A stretch of 63,406 nt of DNA, from the IMG/VR virus record IMGVR_UViG_3300025135_000005, positions 1-63,406 of that record, one strand, 5' to 3'. This document shows positions 27,438 through 36,628 of this stretch, piece after piece; within the stretch, counting starts at the first letter, position 1, and every line of letters starts with the position of its first letter. Under the pieces are notes generated by a model. The model saw only the letters and a list, made by a program, of their open reading frames with translations. It ran no database searches and was not told the origin of the DNA. The position numbers were made by a program, and so were the translations under genes. This DNA is from a virus.

Positions 27438-29222
27438 TTAGCTATAGTTATATCCTGAACTCCAATTGAATTCAGAGCCATCATAGAAGAATGTAATAAT
27501 GTCAATGGCTCCAGGATTAGAAGTAAGTGTTATTGAACCACCACCCCCATTTGCAACCTTGTGTGTACCAGTCCCCAGTGTCAAAACACGAGAGCCTACA
27601 CCATCTTGTTGTATTCTAAGGGTTCCGAAATCTCCACTTGACACATTGAGAACATTTAAAGTAACATTGCCACTTAATATTACCTTTGCTGTTTTAGATT
27701 GATTTACTACATCCCAACCTAAAGTTGTAGCAGTAGTTCCATAGTCAAATGTTGGGGCTGGCGAGCTTCCAGTTCCAAATATACTATAAAGGTCAGTTCC
27801 TGCAGAGTATATGACTCCTCCGTTCTCAGCAAGTCGAGCATTCATGGTCATGAATGTATTATTGAACGAGTTTGTCATCCCTGAGCCACCAGCTATTGCT
27901 GATAGGTTTCCTGAAACTGTATTTCCCGTTCCAGCAAGGACAGATGAAAAGTCTCCTGATGCAATATTTAAGATTCCACCACCAACAAAAGAACGATTTC
28001 CTGATGCTAAATTACCTCTGCCTCCAACAACTGATGAATATGCCCCCGATGCTGAGTTTGAGCCACCACCACCAATAAATGAGTGTTGTCCTGATGCTAT
28101 ATTTACTTGTCCTCCAACAACTACTGAATATTGTGCTGTTGCTGAGTTTAAAAAACCACCACCAATAAATGAACGAACTCCAGATGCCGAGTTTTGTTGA
28201 CCACCACCAACAAGCGAAGCGGTTCCTGATGCTAAATTATTAAAACCACCAGTGACCGTTGAATATGTTGTTGTTGCTGAGTTTTGTCGTCCACCACCAA
28301 CAAATGAACGAAGTCCTGGTGCTATATTTGTTTGCCCTCCAACAATAGATGAGTATTGTGCTGATGCTGAGTTTTGTCGTCCACCAACAACTATTGAATA
28401 TTGTGCTGATGCTGAGTTTTCACGACCACCACCAACAGATGAACGAGCTCCAGATGCTGAGTTTTGATAGCCACCAACAACTGATGAAAAATTACCTGAC
28501 GCATTATTTGAGCCACCACCACCAATAAATGAGTTTTCTCCAATTGCTGAGTTTTGTAAACCACTACCAACAAATGAAAAATTACCTGATGATAAATTTT
28601 GTCGTCCACCAACGGCTGTTGAGTAAAATGTTGTCGCTGAGTTTTGTCGTCCACCACCAGCAAATGAAAAATATCCAGATGAAGTGTTTAATAAACCGCC
28701 AACTACAACACCATAAGGTTGAATTGACTTATTATAGGCACCACCACCAATAAATGAGTGAGTACCAATTTCCCAGTTTTCCCTACCACCAACAACTGAT
28801 GAATAGGTTGTTGTTGCTGAGTTTGAGTAACCTGCTCCAACAAAAGTTCCATCTCCTAATGAGCGATTTTTGTAACCTGCTCCAACAAAAGAATATGAGC
28901 CGTTTGCTCGACTATTTCTACCACCAACAAAAGAATAGTCTCCACTCGCCAAGTTACCAGACCCATTATTTGCAATAATAGAGTTTGCTCCAGTTGAGCC
29001 GCTCCAGAGGTCACCAGATGTTGGATAACTTGAGCTCGCCAAGAAAATATCATAAAGATTAGTTCCTCCAGAGAATAACACACCACCACCTGTACCACCT
29101 GAAAAGTTGGCACCAGATTCCAAAATAATGTTATTGAACTCGGCAGTTCCACTAAATTGGTCGTTTATTGAATTCCTTCCAATTCCAAACGTTACTCCAG
29201 TAGGTATTAATTCTCCAGTCAT
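27438..29222 (-). CDS. tail fibre with YadA-head-type 16-residue repeats
   Basis: 594 residues. Residues about 88-435 are roughly 21 tandem 16-residue repeats of the type SFVGGGRQNSASGxYS, which is the hallmark of trimeric autotransporter head (left-handed beta-roll) domains. The N-terminal 85 residues would anchor the fibre, and the C-terminal 130 residues (TLRIQQDGVGSRVLTLGTG) form a beta-rich tip. A homotrimeric adhesin-like fibre is inferred. The near-identical units (QNSASAQYS twice in succession) make the gene prone to repeat-number change. A late-type motif lies 16 nt upstream. Confidence 0.8.
   Translation of the reverse strand: MTGELIPTGVTFGIGRNSINDQFSGTAEFNNIILESGANFSGGTGGGVLFSGGTNLYDIFLASSSYPTSGDLWSGSTGANSIIANNGSGNLASGDYSFVGGRNSRANGSYSFVGAGYKNRSLGDGTFVGAGYSNSATTTYSSVVGGRENWEIGTHSFIGGGAYNKSIQPYGVVVGGLLNTSSGYFSFAGGGRQNSATTFYSTAVGGRQNLSSGNFSFVGSGLQNSAIGENSFIGGGGSNNASGNFSSVVGGYQNSASGARSSVGGGRENSASAQYSIVVGGRQNSASAQYSSIVGGQTNIAPGLRSFVGGGRQNSATTTYSTVTGGFNNLASGTASLVGGGQQNSASGVRSFIGGGFLNSATAQYSVVVGGQVNIASGQHSFIGGGGSNSASGAYSSVVGGRGNLASGNRSFVGGGILNIASGDFSSVLAGTGNTVSGNLSAIAGGSGMTNSFNNTFMTMNARLAENGGVIYSAGTDLYSIFGTGSSPAPTFDYGTTATTLGWDVVNQSKTAKVILSGNVTLNVLNVSSGDFGTLRIQQDGVGSRVLTLGTGTHKVANGGGGSITLTSNPGAIDIITFFYDGSEFNWSSGYNYS
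27910..28960 (-). repeat. 48-bp tandem repeats encoding the beta-roll
   Basis: Imperfect 48-base units encode SFVGGG-type repeats. On the plus strand they read as recurring CCACCACCAACAA and GCTGAGTTTTG words. They are coding repeats, without spacers of CRISPR type. Confidence 0.8.
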
Positions 29223-29238
29223 TTTACTCTAATTTTAT

Positions 29239-29247
29239 TATAAATAG
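29239..29247 (-). promoter_or_regulatory. putative late promoter, CTATTTATA (minus strand)
   Basis: Reads CTATTTATA on the minus strand, 16 nt before the ATG at 29222. It could give extra expression of the repeat fibre within the operon. Confidence 0.6.
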
Positions 29248-29252
29248 TTTGT

Positions 29253-30926
29253 TTAATATTTAATTATGTCATTTTCCTTGGTAGCCCAAATATCATAGTT
29301 ATTGTCCCAGTTAATTTCAATCTCAATAAACAAACTTGTATCTGAATTTATTATCACAGGTCTGCTGTCAAGAGCATAACCTCTATACATTGTGTTAAGC
29401 GTATAAGTACCCTCCTCAAGGTCATTAAATGTAAATTCTCCAATTGTACTTGTTGTTGTGGTAACAAAACTTGAGTTAGGGTATACAAGCTGCATTGTTG
29501 CTCCAGTAACCGTTGAACCAGATACAAGTCCGCTTAGTGAATACTCACTCAATGGACTCTCTGAATCAAGAGAATTAGGAGTTACAAGTCCAGATATTTC
29601 TCTTGAGTATTTACTATCAGATTCAGTGTAAACAAATGTTTTAATAGGCTCAACTTGTGTACTTAAACTATAGGTATCTGAAAATGTAACGACACTTTGC
29701 TTAACGTCAAATAAATTTTGCAATTCTTTTACATTACCAACTCGATACAACAAATTCTTATTTGTTTTAAGTGAAAGTTGATACTTTCTAATTGTCTTGT
29801 CTGCAGAAAATTCAGATGTGGTATTTTTTGTCTTACTATTAGCAACTTCCTTATAGTCATCGGATTTGGGGACAATGTACGTAAACACAGTTCCAGTAAA
29901 CCCAGTATCTCCAGTATTATAATTTACCTGAACAACATAGCTATCTGCATTTTCTCCATTTGACCAAAATATCTCTGGAGTAAATGTGTTTGTTTGACCA
30001 GTAGGGGTCGGATATTCAAATATTGGCTTATCTGGAACTTCAAAGAATGAGAAATAATCTCCACCCTTAAAATTAAGCCCCTGAAATTCACCCTTATCAA
30101 TAACCATTTCCTCTGAAGAAGTCTCTCCCCTTACAGTGGAATTATAAACCTGATTTGTTATAGAACCATCCTCTTCAATAGTCTGTAAGTCAGTTAACCC
30201 AGGGGTGAGCTGAATGTCGAATATGAAATTTGTATCTATTATAAACTGGTCTCTATCTTGGAACAATTCTGTTTTAAAATCTCCAAATTTCTTTATAAAC
30301 TGGTCTATTTGAAGGTCATATATATTTGTGGTAATCCCTGTTGTTGAGGCTGTAATTGAGTAGAGGGGTTCATCCAGCTGGTTCTGAAGAACACTCATCA
30401 ACTCTTCCGTGGAAATAGGAGCACTACCGATTCCAGGAGTTGTATTCCCAAAGCCATCCTTATTTTTAAAGTTTTTAGTTATATTATTAACTTCATTATT
30501 AGTTCTGTTTATGGTTTTTTTGCTAATTACTCCAGTGGCCTCATCGAGTTCTTCAATTATCTCTGTTGTAATTTTTTCAGTACTGATTGACTCCTCGGAA
30601 TCAATCAAAAATTTTTCTTTAGCTCTCTTAAAAACATCCCAACTTACACGATATATGTCATGCTTTATGTAAACATTTGGACCGAAACTTGTTGTGTTTT
30701 TAGAAAAATCAAACCTTATGAATGGTTTAACCAAACTTGTGAATATCGCATTTGGGTTTTGTCCATAATAATCTTTTGTCCCTCCCACAGTTGTGTAGAT
30801 AGGTACCTCAAACGCAAACGGTAATGTAGCGGCTTCAGCAACATCAAAGAAAATGTTTTGCTTAAAACTTTGCGCCACATTCTCGTCAGTTCCAGTTGTC
30901 TCTTGTATAGATTTTTTAATTATCAT
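29253..30926 (-). CDS. virion protein with C-terminal carboxypeptidase-regulatory-like domain
   Basis: 557 residues. The C-terminal 90 residues form a transthyretin-like beta-sandwich: YSLSGLVSGSTVTGATMQLV, then TIGEFTFNDLEEGTYTL. A helical charged segment lies around residues 120-165, and a fibronectin-like stretch around 320-350 (ENADSYVVQVNYN). The N-terminus is beta-rich. It is second in the minus-strand operon, 10 bases after the tail protein gene, and is probably a fibre connector or baseplate-peripheral protein. Confidence 0.65.
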   Translation of the reverse strand: MIIKKSIQETTGTDENVAQSFKQNIFFDVAEAATLPFAFEVPIYTTVGGTKDYYGQNPNAIFTSLVKPFIRFDFSKNTTSFGPNVYIKHDIYRVSWDVFKRAKEKFLIDSEESISTEKITTEIIEELDEATGVISKKTINRTNNEVNNITKNFKNKDGFGNTTPGIGSAPISTEELMSVLQNQLDEPLYSITASTTGITTNIYDLQIDQFIKKFGDFKTELFQDRDQFIIDTNFIFDIQLTPGLTDLQTIEEDGSITNQVYNSTVRGETSSEEMVIDKGEFQGLNFKGGDYFSFFEVPDKPIFEYPTPTGQTNTFTPEIFWSNGENADSYVVQVNYNTGDTGFTGTVFTYIVPKSDDYKEVANSKTKNTTSEFSADKTIRKYQLSLKTNKNLLYRVGNVKELQNLFDVKQSVVTFSDTYSLSTQVEPIKTFVYTESDSKYSREISGLVTPNSLDSESPLSEYSLSGLVSGSTVTGATMQLVYPNSSFVTTTTSTIGEFTFNDLEEGTYTLNTMYRGYALDSRPVIINSDTSLFIEIEINWDNNYDIWATKENDIIKY

Positions 30927-30936
30927 TTTTTAAAAA

Positions 30937-33375
30937 TTAAGGCCAAGGCAATGGTGGAGGGTTAACGCCAGGTTGAATTTCTCCAAAAATTTCAAACCCA
31001 TCAATTCCAGCGCCAAGATTATTTTGGTTGATATATCCTTCAATTTTTACTGGTGTTAATCTTTTTGTTATACCTTGGCTAATCCCTGAATTAATAACTA
31101 TACTGTTAATTGCCACACCAAAGAAGTCATTTATTTTTGGACCTAAATGAACTGGAGTAAGTGGGGGCCTAATATCTGGCGGCAATCCATTCTGAAACTC
31201 TGAGCCATCATTTATTCCCTCCTTATACACAAATCTTTGCCTTTGAAATACCGTATTCCTATACGTTGTCCCCTGACATTCAAGTATTGTTGTTGCTGGT
31301 ATCAGCTGCAATAAATAATCCTGGAAATTAGTCTCCATCAAATTAAGAAATGCTTCAAGCTTTTTTATTGTTAGTCTATTTGATTGGGGATATGACATGA
31401 GATAATAATTCATGTATATCCTCTTTAGTTCTGGATAGCCAAAGGTGGTGTGAATCTGAGAGTTAGTTTTTCTATTTCTCGGCTCTATATTGGATGTATA
31501 AATGAATTGCATATAATCATTAAACGTCATTCCAGTAATATTTTCTGGAGTAACGAATTCACAATCAGTTATTGTATATTCATACGGCACCGTGTTTGCA
31601 CTAAAATAAGGGGAGCCCATAGTTCCCCAAACCCAACATGTCCCACTTAATTTGTACCACTCAAAAACATCACACTCAATTGCATTTGCAGGACTTAAAG
31701 TTGCACAAACCTCCTTTGTGTTAACGATGTTTTCGCTACCAGTAAAACCAGTATCTCCAACTTGAACCTTAATGTTGTTAACTCTTTTTATTGGATTAAA
31801 TTCGGGCACCCACTGATTGATGTACCTTTGTCCATCTCCTCTTCCTGGTCCTCCTTCTTGGAAAATATATTCACTGACCTCATAATTTATGAACCCTCTT
31901 GAGTTTGCTTTATTTACTTGAGGTGGAAATGCAGTGGTGTCTATATCATTCTCATCTATAATCGTTCTTTCTATGTCATAAACAAATTCATTAAAAACAA
32001 CAAGACACTCTGGAGCACCCATCAGTTTAAAAATAAACTGGAGAGCATCTCTTGTTCCCTTTCTCTTATATAGCCAATTGATATTAATCAAAATTCTCTT
32101 CCACATCTCTACGTTGTAGTATGCAAATGAGTTTTGTTCTGGATTTTCATCATCAGCTAAATATTCGAATAAATCTATCTCACTGAATGAGCTTGAAAGC
32201 TTCCACCCAAGTAAGTTGCTGAGTTTAATTAAGAATTTTTCAGGAACACTCTCCTGGTCATTGTAGCCAATGGAGTGAGCGTATGCAATGTTGTCTATAA
32301 ATTGCTTAATCTCATCAAATTGCTTAGCGTAAGAAGCAGTTAACTTTTGGTATATTTGTGTTTTTGTATCAAATTGAATGTAGTTTTCTGGAATCATGGT
32401 TTTAATCATGATGTCAGTCTTGTCCATATCTGTATTTCCAGCTAATAGGAGCATATTGCTCTTATACTGCTCAAAACTATCACCTCTTGTGTCTGGATTA
32501 AACCCATCAATAGTTCTTGGCCACTGAATTCTATAGGTAAAACTCGTATTCTCATCATCAATATCTGGAATATCAAATACCCCCTCCCCAAGAAGTTGCC
32601 TCTCAAGTCTTGACTGTTGCATTCTATATTCAGTAACCCTTTTTCTCGATGGTCTAATATAAACTGGTAGCGTGCTCGTGGTTCCTGTGAGTGGAATTGC
32701 AGCTCCGCTTGATAAGTGACCATTTATCTCAAATTCAAGATATGCTGATACTCCAGGAAAATATGAATACGTATTAATTGTAAACGATTCTGTCTGAGCA
32801 GTTGTTGTTGCGCTTAATTGTATCTCAAACAAATTTGTTTGGGTCATCAAGCTAACTTGATTTCCTATTGGAGAGCCTGAGTTGAATAATATATACCCCT
32901 CATTAATTATAGTGCTTGCAGGTATTTTAAACCTCGATGTTTTCTGTCCAGTTGTATTATTGTATTCCTCGCTATAATCATATATGGTGACACCATTAAA
33001 ATTATCAAACGCTAAGGCCGCATAAGGAAATGTATCAATTATATTATTTATTGAGCGAGCCACCTCGGTATAGAAGGAGCCAAAATAGCTATAACTATAC
33101 GGGTCTGACTTAACTGGTCTAAGCTCATTGTTCTGAATTGAGGTGTTTATTATGGGGTTAAAATTCTCAACCCCCATATTCTCAAGTGTAGAAAATGGTG
33201 TAAATGATAAATTATTGGCAGTATTTGTAAGTAAGTCAGGCTCGCTGCTTCTCTCAATTCTATAGTCACCAAAAGTAAAAATAGACTCAGAGGACGTGTT
33301 TGCAAACCTAAGGTCCTCCCCAGGTCTAAATGCTGTTGATAATGTAATTCCTGAATCTACTTCGAATGTTGACAT
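30937..33375 (-). CDS. baseplate/tail protein with P2 gpI-like segment
   Basis: 812 residues. Residues about 445-480 contain WLYKRKGTRDALQFIFKLMG, the pattern of tail proteins of the P2 gpI type, which attach fibres to the baseplate. It is preceded by a helical region (KLTASYAKQFDEIKQFIDNI). The N-terminal 250 residues are beta-rich. A Cys-containing insertion lies near 575-620 and a Pro-rich end (PGVNPPPLPWP) closes the protein. It leads the five-gene minus-strand fibre operon with a late-type motif 12 nt upstream, which fits a fibre-attachment role. Confidence 0.65.
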   Translation of the reverse strand: MSTFEVDSGITLSTAFRPGEDLRFANTSSESIFTFGDYRIERSSEPDLLTNTANNLSFTPFSTLENMGVENFNPIINTSIQNNELRPVKSDPYSYSYFGSFYTEVARSINNIIDTFPYAALAFDNFNGVTIYDYSEEYNNTTGQKTSRFKIPASTIINEGYILFNSGSPIGNQVSLMTQTNLFEIQLSATTTAQTESFTINTYSYFPGVSAYLEFEINGHLSSGAAIPLTGTTSTLPVYIRPSRKRVTEYRMQQSRLERQLLGEGVFDIPDIDDENTSFTYRIQWPRTIDGFNPDTRGDSFEQYKSNMLLLAGNTDMDKTDIMIKTMIPENYIQFDTKTQIYQKLTASYAKQFDEIKQFIDNIAYAHSIGYNDQESVPEKFLIKLSNLLGWKLSSSFSEIDLFEYLADDENPEQNSFAYYNVEMWKRILININWLYKRKGTRDALQFIFKLMGAPECLVVFNEFVYDIERTIIDENDIDTTAFPPQVNKANSRGFINYEVSEYIFQEGGPGRGDGQRYINQWVPEFNPIKRVNNIKVQVGDTGFTGSENIVNTKEVCATLSPANAIECDVFEWYKLSGTCWVWGTMGSPYFSANTVPYEYTITDCEFVTPENITGMTFNDYMQFIYTSNIEPRNRKTNSQIHTTFGYPELKRIYMNYYLMSYPQSNRLTIKKLEAFLNLMETNFQDYLLQLIPATTILECQGTTYRNTVFQRQRFVYKEGINDGSEFQNGLPPDIRPPLTPVHLGPKINDFFGVAINSIVINSGISQGITKRLTPVKIEGYINQNNLGAGIDGFEIFGEIQPGVNPPPLPWP

Positions 33376-33387
33376 GAAAACTTTTTC

Positions 33388-33396
33388 TATAAATAT
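33388..33396 (-). promoter_or_regulatory. putative late promoter, ATATTTATA (minus strand)
   Basis: Minus-strand copy 12 nt before the ATG at 33375. It drives the fibre operon and is divergent from the copy at 33489. Confidence 0.6.
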
Positions 33397-33488
33397 TAGG
33401 GAAAAAGTTTTCGAATCTAAATAATAAAAGATTATTTTTTATCCTTAACTATTTATTTTCGAACAAGAATTAAATAAATTTTATCATT

Positions 33489-33497
33489 CTATTTATA
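33489..33497 (+). promoter_or_regulatory. putative late promoter, CTATTTATA
   Basis: Plus-strand copy 14 nt before the ATG at 33512, in the 136-base divergent region. Confidence 0.65.
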
Positions 33498-33511
33498 GAA
33501 AAAAAGCTGAA

Positions 33512-35563
33512 ATGAGTTATTTACCAAACGAGCCGCAGACGTTCATAAATATAAAACTTACTGATGATGGAAGGAGGCTTCTATCTTTAGGTCAATTGAC
33601 GTTTAATAAAGCGCTCCTGTCTGATAGAGAGATAAATTATGGAATTGACAGAACTGGGGCTTATGACATCGGATGTTGCAATAGAATTATAGCACCAAAA
33701 GATGCGGCACCAAAATTCTCTCCCTCACTTAGTTTTGATGGTTCCGATGCGGTTCCGATAACAGTTGGTTCAGCCACTCAAGTAATTACAGCACAAACAG
33801 AGACTACTGGTTTTTTTACAGGAACCACAACTGGAACCACATGGGCAATCGACTTCGATGAATATAAGGGTTCTAACACAATCGACTACTCAACATATGT
33901 TCCAGATGGAACAAATAATGTTACAGTTGCTGGTGGTGGTACAGGATATTTTCCTTTTGCTGGAGACTTAATGTACATTCCTTGGGAGCCAATATCAGCA
34001 AGCGGATTAACTTATGACGCATCTACAACAATAAACTCTGGAACTCCATTTAATAATTTATGGTATAGAGTACTTTCTGCTGACACAGGGACTTCAGTTG
34101 TTACACTTGATAGAAATGTCCCAAATTTTGGAACAGCCTCTACATCTCAAATAATAAACACTTATTTCTATCCTTTTAATGGCGTTGAAACCTATTATGG
34201 TTCAGCGGCTACTGTTAACACAGGGGTTTGGAATATGAATATTATTAGAACCAGCTCTGTTGAAGGCACAAACCCATCAATCAGTGGTTATACTACCTAT
34301 GGCTCAATTCAATACAATGGAACAAAACAGTACCTTGGATTTGGAAGTGAAACAAGGCAGTTTGGAGTAATCCACTATACAAACGAGTTTACAGGGAATA
34401 CATATGCTGAACAGTTGGTTGAAAAAACTGTTGTCATAGATATTCCAAATATAATGTGGCACAGAACTGCTGGCCTTGCTGGTCAGGTAACTAATTTTGG
34501 AATAAAGCTACAAGATTATGCTGGCTCAACATTTTTTGACAATGCCGCACAAACAAATTATAGAGAACTTAGAGACGGTTCAACATCGCTTGATTTTGTG
34601 GTTGGTAGAGTTTATCATAAACTTAAAATGATTGTGATTACTGACCCAGAATTATTAACCGCCTTGACATATAAGTCAAATAGGTCCTACACACTTCCAG
34701 GTCTTAGCGTTGATTCTTCGCCCTCTCCAAACAGTTCATGTTCAAATACTGTTTTGGACACATCAAACACAACAGGATTGCTTCAGAGTGGCTATACGTA
34801 TTATGTAACATATATTACAGAGAGTGAGCCGACATATTCATCTGGAACATCTCTTGGATACCCTCAATCACTACCTTGTCAATACATACAAAGAATTGAT
34901 GGCTCTGTAGATGCGCTGGATAATCCGCAGTATTTAAGGGCATTCTTCAACACATCGTTTTTTCCTTACTTGAGAAATTCTGCTGGATTAGATTCTTTCT
35001 CTGGAACAGGCTGGAACACAAATAAGGTGCAGCTTCTTGTTAATAGAGTTAATACATCTCTAAACCCAGATACAAATTTTGACAATATTCCTACAGATGG
35101 ATGGAGACGCATGTCATCTGGTACAACTGGAAATGGATTATACACTGGAGCAACAAACTCTCTTACAATTGACCCATTAAACCTTGCAGGATTCCAATTT
35201 ATAGTTTCACAGGAAGACTGGGATAGTGGGAGCACTTATGTTCTTGATAGCTCTTTTTATGACAATAATGATGTTAATCAATCTGGGCTTACATTTGGTA
35301 GCGAAGCTTTCTTCTTTGGAAATATAAGAACAGCAATAAGAGCAACGTCATTTAAGTCAGTGATGACAGTTTTGGCTCCAGACCCTAATTACAACACATC
35401 AAATAACTCAAGTTTTAATGGGCTATTGGATACAGATACATATATAACTGAAATTGGAATCCTGAATGATAACAATGTTCTTGTGGCAGTAGGAAAACCT
35501 ACTTACCCAATTAAGAAGAATGATTCAAGATACCTTGCATTCCAGTTGGAAATTGATTTTTAA
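33512..35563 (+). CDS. fibre/collar-type virion protein
   Basis: 683 residues. The N-terminus INIKLTDDGRRLLSLGQLTF and then ALLSDREINYGID is a pattern shared with the gene at 35604 (YLTETGRNYLF, then FTLSDIDTNY). The C-terminus ITEIGILNDNNVLVAVGKP is shared with the gene at 36629 (VTEIGLYNKNSELIAVAKL) and resembles phage tail-collar fibre proteins. The middle is Thr/Ser/Gly-rich beta structure. It leads a four-gene plus-strand set, and a fibre or collar role is inferred. Confidence 0.65.
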   Translation: MSYLPNEPQTFINIKLTDDGRRLLSLGQLTFNKALLSDREINYGIDRTGAYDIGCCNRIIAPKDAAPKFSPSLSFDGSDAVPITVGSATQVITAQTETTGFFTGTTTGTTWAIDFDEYKGSNTIDYSTYVPDGTNNVTVAGGGTGYFPFAGDLMYIPWEPISASGLTYDASTTINSGTPFNNLWYRVLSADTGTSVVTLDRNVPNFGTASTSQIINTYFYPFNGVETYYGSAATVNTGVWNMNIIRTSSVEGTNPSISGYTTYGSIQYNGTKQYLGFGSETRQFGVIHYTNEFTGNTYAEQLVEKTVVIDIPNIMWHRTAGLAGQVTNFGIKLQDYAGSTFFDNAAQTNYRELRDGSTSLDFVVGRVYHKLKMIVITDPELLTALTYKSNRSYTLPGLSVDSSPSPNSSCSNTVLDTSNTTGLLQSGYTYYVTYITESEPTYSSGTSLGYPQSLPCQYIQRIDGSVDALDNPQYLRAFFNTSFFPYLRNSAGLDSFSGTGWNTNKVQLLVNRVNTSLNPDTNFDNIPTDGWRRMSSGTTGNGLYTGATNSLTIDPLNLAGFQFIVSQEDWDSGSTYVLDSSFYDNNDVNQSGLTFGSEAFFFGNIRTAIRATSFKSVMTVLAPDPNYNTSNNSSFNGLLDTDTYITEIGILNDNNVLVAVGKPTYPIKKNDSRYLAFQLEIDF

Positions 35564-35578
35564 TTTTTTTAATTAAGG

Positions 35579-35587
35579 ATATTTATA
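35579..35587 (+). promoter_or_regulatory. putative late promoter, ATATTTATA
   Basis: Late-type element 16 nt before the ATG at 35604. Confidence 0.6.
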
Positions 35588-35603
35588 ATAAAAATAAAGA
35601 GAA

Positions 35604-36050
35604 ATGGGATATATACCTTCAGCAGAAACAGTTTACGCAGTAGCCTACCTTACGGAGACAGGCAGAAATTATCTGTTCAACAAAAATAATAACAGATTTG
35701 ATACTGCTGGTGACGATTTATTTGAAATCACTAAGTTTACACTTTCTGATATTGACACAAATTATCAGACAATTCCTCTTCTTGAGTCTGGAGAAGTTCC
35801 AGATATTACAGGGAAAAATGATGGATGCCTTAAAGCAACTGCAAACTATGTGCAAACAAATCTTATTGCATTTATATTTGATAGCACACCAACGAATGTT
35901 GAATATAGCACTGATTTAGCTCCAGGAACCCCTCCTGTGTTAAGTATAGCTGAGACAAGTATTCCAGATATAGCCCCTGGCGAGACTCCTCCCTCAAATA
36001 TCAATTTTGTAGTTAACAACCCTATCTTACTACCTGCTTTTGGTGGTTAA
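35604..36050 (+). CDS. short paralogue of the fibre/collar proteins
   Basis: 148 residues. The N-terminal 60 residues align by eye with the start of the 683-residue protein just upstream (LTxxGRxxL, then LSDxxxNY). The C-terminal half is Pro-rich and different (APGTPPVLSIAETS, IAPGETPPSN), so this looks like an N-terminal attachment domain without the long fibre body. A capping or adaptor protein is possible. It has its own late-type motif. Confidence 0.65.
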   Translation: MGYIPSAETVYAVAYLTETGRNYLFNKNNNRFDTAGDDLFEITKFTLSDIDTNYQTIPLLESGEVPDITGKNDGCLKATANYVQTNLIAFIFDSTPTNVEYSTDLAPGTPPVLSIAETSIPDIAPGETPPSNINFVVNNPILLPAFGG

Positions 36051-36069
36051 AAATTAAAAATAAAAAGAC

Positions 36070-36606
36070 ATGGCAATTAAAGGCGTAATAGCAAACGGCA
36101 ATCCAGCAAATAATTCAATAGCTAAAAAGGTTACTTTTAAAACTACTAATCTTGATAATGGGGTTATAGTTGTTGAACCACATACTGTTTCTGGACCAAC
36201 TCCAGTGGGGACATTTAATATTCCACTAAATGGAATAAGTATTGGTACCAATAAATTCGTGGTTCCACTTCAGACTACAACTGGAGCGGGTACATATTGG
36301 CTTAAATTTTGGCTTCCTCAACCGAACTCAAGCATTATGTATGTTACATTTTGTATTAAGACTAATGGCGTTGCAGATGGTTATTATGATTATAACACTG
36401 GTATTCCGAGTGACTACAGAAGTGCTCTTAGAACTTGGATTAGAGACAACGTTTCAACGAATGTTTCAAATGCTGTATCGCTTCAAAAAAACTTACTATT
36501 CACCGTTTACGGTTTAGATACAAATCAAGTTTCATCAGCAATTCAGTATATGGTTAGGTTTACAGCTGTATTTGGTGGCACAGTATCAGTAAGCCCTACA
36601 AGATAA
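36070..36606 (+). CDS. hypothetical virion-associated protein
   Basis: 178 residues, unrecognised. It is beta-rich at both ends with a central helix containing YRSALRTWIRDNVS. There is no signal peptide and no Cys cluster. It lies between two members of the fibre/collar family, with a 19-base gap before it and a 22-base gap after it, and is presumably part of the same substructure. Confidence 0.6.
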   Translation: MAIKGVIANGNPANNSIAKKVTFKTTNLDNGVIVVEPHTVSGPTPVGTFNIPLNGISIGTNKFVVPLQTTTGAGTYWLKFWLPQPNSSIMYVTFCIKTNGVADGYYDYNTGIPSDYRSALRTWIRDNVSTNVSNAVSLQKNLLFTVYGLDTNQVSSAIQYMVRFTAVFGGTVSVSPTR

Positions 36607-36628
36607 TAAATTATAAAATTAGAAAACA

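Noticed and set aside
27910-28960. Regular repeats that could suggest a CRISPR array or a diversity-generating variable region
   Set aside because: The units are contiguous and coding, with no unique spacers. No reverse transcriptase or template repeat was seen in the window.
27811-28978. Several plus-strand open frames across the repeat fibre gene, rich in Pro or Gln
   Set aside because: They are antisense readings of the 48-base coding repeats. The minus-strand frame is continuous for 594 codons, has family-typical repeats and a start with a late motif.
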